64,000 nucleotides of DNA, taken from Bradyrhizobium diazoefficiens. Lineage in GTDB: Bacteria; Pseudomonadota; Alphaproteobacteria; Rhizobiales; Xanthobacteraceae. The position numbers were made by a program, and so were the translations under genes. Below the pieces are notes generated by a model. The model worked only from the letters and a program-made list of their open reading frames with translations. It had not been told where the DNA came from and did not search any database. This document shows, in pieces, positions 8,612 to 17,057 of the stretch. Where the stretch lies: positions 434,001-498,000 of the forward strand of contig NZ_CP067100.1 of assembly GCF_016616235.1 (NCBI RefSeq), read 5' to 3'. The stretch's first letter is position 1; every line of letters starts with the position of its first letter.

Positions 8612-9388
8612 ATGAACCGGACTGGACTCTTCATCGCCCTGGCGTTGTGGCTCGTGATCGGCGTGGTTTTCGGCCTTTACCCCGAGCTCGATCTCAAGCT
8701 CGCCGCGTTGTTCTTCGACCCCGAGACGAAGACGTTTCCGCTCAAGCTGAATGAGTGGGCCGGCGTTGCGCGTGACGCCGCCATGTGGATCGCCTGGGCG
8801 TTCGCGCTACCCCCGCTGGTTGCGCTCGTGGTCAAGATGATCAGGCCCGACCGGCCGCTGATGGTGTCGGGGCGCGCGATCATCTTCCTGCTGGTGACGT
8901 TGACGCTGTCGGCCGGCATTTTGACCAATCTCACTTTCAAGACCTATTGGGGCCGGCCGCGCCCAGTCGTGGTGACGCAGTTCGCCGGCGACCAGCAATT
9001 CGTGCCGTGGTGGGATCCGCGCGGCGACTGCACGCGCAACTGCTCGTTCTTCTCGGGCGAGGGCGCGACCGCGTTCTGGACGCTGGCGCCGGCTGCGCTC
9101 GCGCCCCCGGCATGGCGGCCGCTCGCTTATGCCGGCGCGGTTGTGTTCGGCCTCGTCACCAGCGGCCTGCGCATGGCGTTCGGCGGGCACTTCTTCACCG
9201 ACGTCTCGATCGCGGGTCTCGTGACCTTCCTGGTGATCTGGTTTGCCCACGCGCTGATCTATCGCTGGCCGCGGACCCGGTTCTCGGACGCGGCGGTCGA
9301 TGCCGCCCTGACCCGGCTGAACATGCCGGCCTACCGGCTCCGCCAGCGACTGTTCGGCCGCAGGACGGGCCCAGAGCCCTCGGTCTGA
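8612..9388 (+). CDS. PAP2 superfamily membrane phosphatase
   Basis: Integral membrane lipid phosphatase of the PAP2 type, 258 residues with about six hydrophobic segments. Motif 1 is KTYWGRPRP (KX6RP) and motif 3 is RMAFGGHFFTD (RX5HX3D). Motif 2, normally PSGH, reads FFSGEG: the usual catalytic-region His is replaced by Glu. The family includes undecaprenyl-pyrophosphate, lipid A and phosphatidylglycerophosphate phosphatases; the substrate here cannot be told. The ATG at 8612 follows repeat D; the open frame before it is repeat sequence. The C-terminus is Arg-rich (RLRQRLFGRRTG). Confidence 0.87.
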   Translation: MNRTGLFIALALWLVIGVVFGLYPELDLKLAALFFDPETKTFPLKLNEWAGVARDAAMWIAWAFALPPLVALVVKMIRPDRPLMVSGRAIIFLLVTLTLSAGILTNLTFKTYWGRPRPVVVTQFAGDQQFVPWWDPRGDCTRNCSFFSGEGATAFWTLAPAALAPPAWRPLAYAGAVVFGLVTSGLRMAFGGHFFTDVSIAGLVTFLVIWFAHALIYRWPRTRFSDAAVDAALTRLNMPAYRLRQRLFGRRTGPEPSV

Positions 9389-9464
9389 GGCATTAAATGC
9401 GTGCCCGGCCGTGCGAAATTTGATATTCGCCCGGTCAAGCTCCTCCCTGACACCAGCCCTTTGA

Positions 9465-10820
<1,356 letters not shown>

Positions 10821-10824
10821 GACT

Positions 10825-10943
10825 CTCGTGTCCCGGACAAGCTGCAACGCGCAAGCGTTGCGGCGCTGAGCCGGGACCCATAAACCATTCGCAGCTTCTG
10901 GGCCCCGGCTCTGCAGCGCTTTGCGCTGCGTCCGGGGCACCAG
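10825..10943. repeat. Dispersed palindromic repeat, family C
   Basis: TCGTGTCCCGGACAAGCTGC..GCTGAGCCGGGACCCA forms one hairpin and GGGCCCCGGCTCTGCAGC..GCTGCGTCCGGGGCAC the other. Copies are at 35257-35410, 49288-49430 and 57255-57402. All four lie just after stop codons. Confidence 0.85.
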
Positions 10944-10955
10944 AACGTTCATACA

Positions 10956-10985
10956 AAAATGGCCGGGATCGCTCCCGGCCATTTT
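10956..10985. terminator. Bidirectional factor-independent terminator argG / ompA-like gene
   Basis: Stem TGGCCGGG / CCCGGCCA with a six-base loop, flanked by AAAA on the left and TTTT on the right. It can therefore stop argG transcripts (plus) and OmpA-like transcripts (minus) in this convergent gap. Confidence 0.85.
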
Positions 10986-11000
10986 GCATCGTGCTTTGCC

Positions 11001-13208
11001 TCAGCGCGGCGGCGCGGTGCCGGGCGGGGGCGGCGGCAGCGAGGCCTGGCCGCCGTTGAGCAGCGGCGTGATGCGGCGGACGGTGACGCGGCGGTTGATG
11101 CGGCTCGGACCGTCGGTCTGCTCCTTCAGATACTGCTCGCCATAGCCTTGCGAGGTCAGGTTCTCCGCGGGCACGCCGAACTGCTGCGTCAGCAATTCGG
11201 CCGCGGCCTGCGCACGGCGGTCCGACAGCGACAGATTGTCGACATCGTTGCCGACCGCGTCGGTGTGTCCCTCGATCAGGAACACCTCACGCGGGTTGCG
11301 CTGGATCGCCTGGTTGAGGCCGTCGGCAATCACCTGCAGCCGGGCCGCCTGGTCCGGCGGGATGGTCCACGATCCCGTCTCGAAGTTGATCGTGTTGACG
11401 TCGATGCTCGGCATCTGCATGCGGACATTGGGGCTGTAGCGGATCTCGTCGAGCGAGTAACGCCGATCGATCCGCTGCACCGGCGGTGCCACCATGGTCT
11501 GGTAGATCACGTCCGGCGAGGCCTCCTCGGCGTCGACGATGTAGCGATCATAGGGAATGTTCACGACCGGCGGTGGCACGTCGACATAGAAGCCGCCGAC
11601 CGCCCGCGGATCGCGGTACGTGTTGTCGATGATGATGATCTCTTGCCCGCGGGGATCCCTGCGGATCCGTCGCAGCAATCGACCGTCCTGACCGACCACG
11701 GTGACGATCTCGCTGCCGTCGGGACGAACAACGATCGTGCGGGTATCGCCGCCGACGGTGTCGGTGCGGATATCGCGGGCGCCGTAGCGGAAGCGATAGA
11801 GGTCGTTGCCGCGGACGTAGGCCTGCCCGCCGGGATCGCGGATGATGATGCGATCCGGCTCGGTGTAGACGGTGCGGCCGCCTTCGACGGTCTCGCGTCG
11901 CTCCCTATGGAGGTCGGCGATGGTGGCGCCGATCACGGCACCGGCCACCACGCCTGCACCGATTGCGAGCGGGGTCAAGTCACGCTGCTGCGGACGCGGC
12001 GGGGGCGGCAAGGGGGCCGCAACCGTGGGCGCGGCGCGGAAAGCCGGTGCAACCGTCGGCGGCGCATATTGTGCCCGGTTGGGCGGCGGCGCTGCGGCCG
12101 GCGAGCCGGGGACGACGGTCGGCGCCGCGGCGCCGGCGGGAGGGTTCGGCCGTGCCGGCGCGCCCGCCTGCGGCGAGGCCGGCGGAGCTCCGGCGGCGGG
12201 TGCGCCCGCAGGAGGCGTTCCGCCCTGACGTCCGGGCGGGGACGTCACAGCGCCGCCGGGCGCCGGTGTTGCTGTCGGCGACGGGGTCGCGCCGGGCGTC
12301 GGCGTCGGGGCCGCGCCGGGGCGTCCGGACGGCGGGGTCGGAGTGCCTGCAGGGCCGGGTGTGGCCGTCGGAGCGGGCGTGGCCCCGGGAGCCGGCGACG
12401 GCGATCCCGCAGCCGGAGGGGGCGTGCCGGGACGCCCGCCGGGCGGTGGCGCGCCGGGGCGGCCAGCAGGCGGCGTGCCGGCAGGCGCCGGCGTTGCGGT
12501 CGGCGCAGGTGTTGCCGTTGGTGCAGGTGTCGCCCTCGGTGCAGGTGTTGCCGCTGGCGCAGGTGTTGCGGTCGGCGCGGCCGCGCCAGGACGGGCCGCA
12601 GGCGCAGCCGGCGAAGGAGACGGCGTTGGCGAAGGCGCCGGCGTTGGGCGTGCCGCAGGAGCCGGCGGTGTTGCTGCCGGTGGCGTCGGAGCAGGACGCG
12701 CGGCGGGCGGAGCTGCAGCCGGAGGCGGTGTCGGCGTGTGCTGCTGCGTGGCCGGAGGCGGTGGAGTTGGCGCGGGCGCATGCTGCTGCGGAGCCGCAGC
12801 CGGAGGCGGCGACGGCTGCTTGGGAGCGGCTGGCGGGGGCGGCGGTGTCGGTGCCTGATGCGTTGCAGGTGGCGGAGGTGGTGGTGCCGGGCGTGACGGC
12901 GCGGCAGCCGGCGGCGGCGCGGCCGGAGGATGCGGCGGTGCAGCCGCGGGCGGCGGCGCGGTCGGGCGCGCGGGCGGAGCTGCGGCTGGCGGAGGCGGCG
13001 TGGCCGGACGCGCAGCCGGTGGCGGTCCCTTCGGCGCTTCCTTGGGCGCTTCCTTCGAAGGCTGCTTCGATTTGTCGTTCTCTGGCAGCTGTGGCTGCGC
13101 CTGCGCGACCACGAGCGGCGGCGCGCTTTGCGCATGCGATGCGGAGCTTGCGAATTGCATCGCGGTCAGAGCCGTGGTGGCAAGCAGCACGAGACGAAGG
13201 TTGGTCAT
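11001..13208 (-). CDS. OmpA-family outer-membrane protein with very long Pro/Ala-rich region
   Basis: Exported 735-residue protein. Signal peptide at residues 1-26 (cleavage after ASHA). Pro/Ala/Thr-rich low-complexity region at about 54-407, made partly of ATPAPT hexapeptide units encoded by 18-bp repeats near 12490-12580. A glycine-rich hydrophobic segment lies at 412-432 (LAIGAGVVAGAVIGATIAD). A middle domain of about 170 residues repeats short RTIVVRPDGSE-like strands. The C-terminal OmpA peptidoglycan-binding domain is at about 605-715, with EGHTDAVGNDVDNLSLSDR and NRRVTVRR. The likely role is to tether the envelope to peptidoglycan, the Pro-rich arm spanning periplasm or wall. Indel variation of the repeats is expected between strains. 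Confidence 0.88.
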   Translation of the reverse strand: MTNLRLVLLATTALTAMQFASSASHAQSAPPLVVAQAQPQLPENDKSKQPSKEAPKEAPKGPPPAARPATPPPPAAAPPARPTAPPPAAAPPHPPAAPPPAAAPSRPAPPPPPPATHQAPTPPPPPAAPKQPSPPPAAAPQQHAPAPTPPPPATQQHTPTPPPAAAPPAARPAPTPPAATPPAPAARPTPAPSPTPSPSPAAPAARPGAAAPTATPAPAATPAPRATPAPTATPAPTATPAPAGTPPAGRPGAPPPGGRPGTPPPAAGSPSPAPGATPAPTATPGPAGTPTPPSGRPGAAPTPTPGATPSPTATPAPGGAVTSPPGRQGGTPPAGAPAAGAPPASPQAGAPARPNPPAGAAAPTVVPGSPAAAPPPNRAQYAPPTVAPAFRAAPTVAAPLPPPPRPQQRDLTPLAIGAGVVAGAVIGATIADLHRERRETVEGGRTVYTEPDRIIIRDPGGQAYVRGNDLYRFRYGARDIRTDTVGGDTRTIVVRPDGSEIVTVVGQDGRLLRRIRRDPRGQEIIIIDNTYRDPRAVGGFYVDVPPPVVNIPYDRYIVDAEEASPDVIYQTMVAPPVQRIDRRYSLDEIRYSPNVRMQMPSIDVNTINFETGSWTIPPDQAARLQVIADGLNQAIQRNPREVFLIEGHTDAVGNDVDNLSLSDRRAQAAAELLTQQFGVPAENLTSQGYGEQYLKEQTDGPSRINRRVTVRRITPLLNGGQASLPPPPPGTAPPR

Positions 13209-13394
13209 GGCGGTGAATTTCCCCGGAAGGTTCTTTGACGGAGTGCTTGGATGAACGGCTATGCGTTAGGCCGGATTGTGGCGGGCGAAGCGGCCGCCGC
13301 CCGATTTATTTCTGCATGGAAATCACGTCACTACGGCGACGTTCATTGCGCATTCAGACCCTGGTTGCAATCGCCTCACATGTGATGGTTCGTC

Positions 13395-13670
13395 TCATGT
13401 CTGGTCCCGCGACGAATTTGCATCGGTCGCGGGATTCGGCGTGAGCGGCCCGTTCGGTCCGCGTGGTGGAATCTCTTCGGGAATACGACCCGGCAGTTCG
13501 TCGGGTCGCGGTGGCGAGCCGGGCTCGCGCACCGGTGGCGTGATTTCAGGCTGCGGATTGCCCGGCGGAATTCCCGGCGGCGGTTCGCTCGGCGTGCCCG
13601 GCGTCGACGGTGGAATCTCGGGCGGTTCGATCGGCATCGGCATCGGGATCGGTTGTCCAGAGGGTGACAA
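13395..13670 (-). CDS. Possible small proline-rich protein, TTG start
   Basis: A 91-codon frame directly downstream of the VOC gene, 36 bp after its stop and on the same strand. The predicted peptide is almost a quarter proline (PIPMPMPIEPPEIPP, PPGIPPGNPQPEI). No ATG or GTG start exists in the frame; TTG is the only candidate. No domain, signal peptide or membrane segment is visible. It may be a translated small protein or merely an open frame in GC-rich DNA. I cannot assign a function. Confidence 0.35.
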   Translation of the reverse strand: MSPSGQPIPMPMPIEPPEIPPSTPGTPSEPPPGIPPGNPQPEITPPVREPGSPPRPDELPGRIPEEIPPRGPNGPLTPNPATDANSSRDQT

Positions 13671-13706
13671 CGATGATGTCGCGCCGATGTTCCGCGTCGC
13701 GCCGTC

Positions 13707-14093
13707 CTATTCCGGCGCGTGGCAGACGGCCTCGATGTTGTGGCCGTCAGGATCGAGCACGAAGGCGCCATAGTAGTTCGCGTGATAATGCGGCCGGATG
13801 CCGGGCGCGCCATTGTCGCGGCCGCCGGCCGCCATCGCCGCCTTGTAGAAGGCGTCGACCGTGGCGCGGTCTTTCGCCGCAATGGCGACATGGACCGGCT
13901 TGTTCATCGCGCCTTCGGCCCCAAACCAGAAATCCGGCTTGCCGTTGGCGCCAAAGCCCGCGGCAGCAGCGTGGCCGGTCTGCTCCGCCGTCACCTCCAT
14001 GACCAGGCTGTAGCCGAGCGGCGCCAGCGCCTTGGTGTAGAACGCCTTGGCGCGTTCATAGTCGGAGACGGAGAAACCCAGATGGTCGATCAT
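13707..14093 (-). CDS. VOC (glyoxalase/bleomycin resistance) superfamily protein
   Basis: Small metal-dependent vicinal-oxygen-chelate fold protein, 128 residues, one VOC domain. The N-terminal MIDHLGFSVSDYERAKAFY and C-terminal GAFVLDPDGHNIEAVCH give the betaalphabetabetabeta signature; His4 and the late Glu (NIEAV) are the likely metal ligands. The segment HVAIAAKDRATVDAFYKAA marks the second module. The family spans glyoxalase I, dioxygenases and antibiotic-binding proteins, and nothing here picks one. It is downstream of the FkbM methyltransferase on the same strand with a 24-bp gap, so they may be co-transcribed. Confidence 0.88.
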   Translation of the reverse strand: MIDHLGFSVSDYERAKAFYTKALAPLGYSLVMEVTAEQTGHAAAAGFGANGKPDFWFGAEGAMNKPVHVAIAAKDRATVDAFYKAAMAAGGRDNGAPGIRPHYHANYYGAFVLDPDGHNIEAVCHAPE

Positions 14094-14117
14094 CGTAACC
14101 TCCGTTGTTCGTTCCCG

Positions 14118-14975
14118 TCAGCGCGACAGGAACGTATTGCTCCGCGTCTTGCGCACGATCGCAAAGCCGCGCGCGACCATGTCGGCCATACAATCCTGCT
14201 GCCATTCGTTTTGTGACAGGTGCTCGATCACCACCGCGCGCGGCCACAGCGTCTGCGGCGCGTCGCGGAAGAAGCCGATCAGCACGCGGTCCTCAAAGCC
14301 CTCGACGTCGATTTTCAGCGAATCGACCTGCGTCACGCCGGCCTCGTCGAGAATGCGGATCAGGCGCAACGACGGCACCTTGATTGCATCGGTACCGGCT
14401 GTGCCGGTGACGACATGGGTGGCGCCGAGATTGCCGCCGCCGCTCTCGATCATGAGCTCGCCGTCGTGATCGCCGGCGGCGGCCTGCACCAGGCGTACCT
14501 GCGCCACCTTCGATGCGGCATGGTTGAACGCGAGCCGTCCGAACGTCAGCGGATGCGGCTCGATCGCCACCACCTTGCCATGAGTGCCGACCTGCTTCGC
14601 CATCACCAGCGCAAAGGTGCCGACATTGGCGCCGACATCGACGAAGGTGCCGCCTTCAGGCGTGTGCCGGCGCAGGAAATCGAGCTCATCGAGATTGTAG
14701 TCGGGATTGAACAGCGCGCCGCGCTCGGTGGCGCTGCCCAGATGATAGAGTCGGAACGAGGCGCCCTGGTACTGCACGTCGACCGGACCGCCGCGCAAAA
14801 GGTTCACCAGCCGCGACAGCCACGGCCGGAATGCGCCGCGCTTCAGCCCCGATTGGCTCGCGAGGCGAATGATCGCGGCCTGCGCAGCATTCGGCGCAAA
14901 CGCGCCGAACGGCGCGGTCGATGGGGCGTTGTCGGGCGTCAAGCAGGCGGTCCTCGTGGCAAGCGGCGCATGCAT
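14118..14975 (-). CDS. FkbM family SAM-dependent methyltransferase
   Basis: O-methyltransferase of the FkbM type, 285 residues, often acting on sugars of surface polysaccharides or on secondary metabolites. The SAM-binding loop FVDVGANVGTFALVM is near residue 116, followed by acidic-loop EPHPLTFGRLAFN. The motif SLKIDVEGFEDRVLIG is diagnostic for FkbM. I use MHAPLATRTAC as start; the frame extends eight codons further to 14999. It is 70 bp downstream of the ABC exporter gene on the same strand and 24 bp upstream of the VOC gene. The acceptor molecule is unknown. Confidence 0.88.
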   Translation of the reverse strand: MHAPLATRTACLTPDNAPSTAPFGAFAPNAAQAAIIRLASQSGLKRGAFRPWLSRLVNLLRGGPVDVQYQGASFRLYHLGSATERGALFNPDYNLDELDFLRRHTPEGGTFVDVGANVGTFALVMAKQVGTHGKVVAIEPHPLTFGRLAFNHAASKVAQVRLVQAAAGDHDGELMIESGGGNLGATHVVTGTAGTDAIKVPSLRLIRILDEAGVTQVDSLKIDVEGFEDRVLIGFFRDAPQTLWPRAVVIEHLSQNEWQQDCMADMVARGFAIVRKTRSNTFLSR

Positions 14976-15045
14976 AGCCGGTTTTGGTGGGGACTCCAAC
15001 GCTCCAAACCGGTGTCGTCCGCGCGAACGCGGGGACGACGGATCG

Positions 15046-17004
15046 TCACGCCGCCTTCTTCGGCGGGGCCTTCCGCTGGCGCAAGAAGCGGCCGAGCAAC
15101 CTGTGCCTGCCCTTGCGCGGGATCAGGTCGACGTCGCTGACGAGTTTGGCGCCGCCCTTGCGGCGCTCCAGCACGATCTTGCGGCTGTGGAAGGCTTCGA
15201 GCTCGGCGCGATGCGCGACGCTGACGATGGTCGCCTTTGGCAATTCGTCGGTGACCATCTGCATCATCTTGTCCTGGCTCTTCTCGTCGAGCGCGGAGGT
15301 CGCTTCATCCAGCACGACGATGTCGGGGTTGTGCAGCAACAGCCGCGCGAAAGCGAGGCGCTGCTTCTCGCCGCCCGACAGCGTCTGATCCCACGGTCCC
15401 TCCTCCTCGATCTTCTCCTTGAGATGGTCGAGACCGACCTTGTGCAGGGCCTCGCCGATCTCCGCCTCGGTCCAATTCTCGGCCGCGCCGGGATAAGCGA
15501 CGGCACGACGGAGCGAGCCGGAGGGCACGTAGGGCCGCTGCGGCAGCATGAACAGCCGCCGGTCGGGATGGAAGTTGACGCTGCCGCCGCCCCACGGCCA
15601 GAGCCCTGCGATGGCGCGCACCAGCGTGCTCTTGCCTGTGCCGGATTCGCCGGCGACCAGGAGGCGCTCGCCCGGCTCGATCACCACTTCGGTCTCGCCG
15701 ACCACCGCGGTGCCGTCATCCAGCGTGACCGAGAGATCCTTCAGCTCAAGCATGGCCTCGTTGCCGGTCTCGCCGCGCTTGATGCGGCCGATCCCCTCGC
15801 CCTGCTCGGCGCGCTCGAGGCCGTCGAGCGACATCATCAGCGAGGCGATGCGGCGGGCGCAGGCGTTCCAGTCGGCAAGACGCGGATAATTGTCGACCAG
15901 CCAGCCGAACGCGCTCTGCACGATCGTGAAGGCGGAGGCCGCCTGCATCACCTGGCCGAGTGTCATGCTGCCGTCGAGGAATTTTGGCGCGCAGAGCAAG
16001 AGGGGGACCACGGGAGCAACGAGGCTCGAGCCCTGCGACACCAGCGTGGTACGCATGTGTTGCCCGGCGAGACGCGCCCATTGCCGCAGCACGTTGGTGA
16101 AGTTGCGGTCGATGCCGTCGCGCTCTTCCTCCTCGCCGCCGAGCAGTGCGATGCTCTCGCCGTTCTCGCGCACGCGCGTCAGCGTGTAGCGGAAATCGGC
16201 TTCCGCCTGGTTCTTGTCCTCGGAGACCTGCACGAAGCGGCGGCCGATCGCCACGATCGATCCCGAGGCGATCGCGGCGTAGAGGATCGCGGCGATCACG
16301 AGGAAGCCGGGAATGGTGATGGTGGCGCCGCCGAGCGTCACGGTGATCGCACCGCCGATGGTCCAGAGCACGACGATGAAGGTCGCCGCCGACAGCAGTG
16401 CCGCGGTCACGCCGGCGAGGAAATCGACGGGCGAATCGGTCGCGACGCGCAGATCCTCGGCGATCCTGTATTCGGGGTTCTTGTGGTCGCCGCTGACGAG
16501 GTTGAGCTGATAGTAGCGCCCGTTCTTGAGCCAGCGCGTCAGCACGCTTGCGGTCAGCCATGCGCGCCAGCGCCGCTGGATGGCCATGCGCGCGAACACC
16601 TGCGCGACGCCGAGCACGATGCTGCCGATCGCGAGCGGGAAGAACATCGCGCTGAGATGGAAAACGGTGCTCGCATCGCGCGTCTCGATGGCGTCGAAGA
16701 TCGCGCGATTCCAGACATTGATGCCGTATTGGAAGCCGACGGTGAGCACGATCAGCACGACGAGGCCGATCGAGAATGGCCAGGCCAGCCGGTCGCCATT
16801 GCGGCTCCAGAAGCCGCGCGCGCTGATCCAGAAGCGCGTCAGCAGATAGTCCTTGCGGGCCTGCTCGGCCTCCTCCGGCGATAGCTCGGGATCGGGCTCC
16901 AGCGATTCCGGCGGGGGCGGGGCGACTTCATCGCCGTTCTCGCCGGTGATCTCGACGATGGGCGGCTTATCGCCCTGTTCGCGCTGTGCGGCCGGCTTCT
17001 GCAT
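15046..17004 (-). CDS. SbmA/BacA-like ABC transporter, fused permease and ATPase (ABCD type)
   Basis: Half-size ABC transporter with permease and ATPase in one 652-residue chain, functioning as a homodimer. The cytoplasmic N-terminus (1-65) is acidic. Six membrane segments lie between about 75 and 375, with EEERDGIDRNF in the cytoplasmic loop. The ATPase has Walker A GESGTGKS (452-459), signature LSGGE (543-547) and Walker B VVLDEA (562-567). The membrane domain is the ABC_membrane_2 / SbmA-BacA kind. The family includes rhizobial BclA, a peptide importer needed in NCR-producing legumes, as well as YddA and cobalamin-related transporters. Whether this copy is BclA or a paralog cannot be decided here. 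It is followed by the FkbM gene. Confidence 0.88.
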   Translation of the reverse strand: MQKPAAQREQGDKPPIVEITGENGDEVAPPPPESLEPDPELSPEEAEQARKDYLLTRFWISARGFWSRNGDRLAWPFSIGLVVLIVLTVGFQYGINVWNRAIFDAIETRDASTVFHLSAMFFPLAIGSIVLGVAQVFARMAIQRRWRAWLTASVLTRWLKNGRYYQLNLVSGDHKNPEYRIAEDLRVATDSPVDFLAGVTAALLSAATFIVVLWTIGGAITVTLGGATITIPGFLVIAAILYAAIASGSIVAIGRRFVQVSEDKNQAEADFRYTLTRVRENGESIALLGGEEEERDGIDRNFTNVLRQWARLAGQHMRTTLVSQGSSLVAPVVPLLLCAPKFLDGSMTLGQVMQAASAFTIVQSAFGWLVDNYPRLADWNACARRIASLMMSLDGLERAEQGEGIGRIKRGETGNEAMLELKDLSVTLDDGTAVVGETEVVIEPGERLLVAGESGTGKSTLVRAIAGLWPWGGGSVNFHPDRRLFMLPQRPYVPSGSLRRAVAYPGAAENWTEAEIGEALHKVGLDHLKEKIEEEGPWDQTLSGGEKQRLAFARLLLHNPDIVVLDEATSALDEKSQDKMMQMVTDELPKATIVSVAHRAELEAFHSRKIVLERRKGGAKLVSDVDLIPRKGRHRLLGRFLRQRKAPPKKAA

Positions 17005-17057
17005 GAGCGGACAACGCGAAGGAAATCAACCGGTTCCATCGGGTTCCGCGGTACCGC

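Noticed and set aside
12490..12600. Direct repeats that look array-like (possible CRISPR)
   Set aside because: The units are 18 bp without unique spacers and lie in frame in the Pro/Ala-rich arm of the OmpA-family gene.
11963..13216. A 417-codon plus-strand frame opposite the OmpA-family gene
   Set aside because: The Pro/Ala-rich repeats on the minus strand create long open frames on both strands; no domain or start signal supports the plus-strand frame.
14869..16884. A 671-codon plus-strand frame opposite the ABC exporter
   Set aside because: Antisense to a well-conserved ABC transporter and lacking any recognisable motif.
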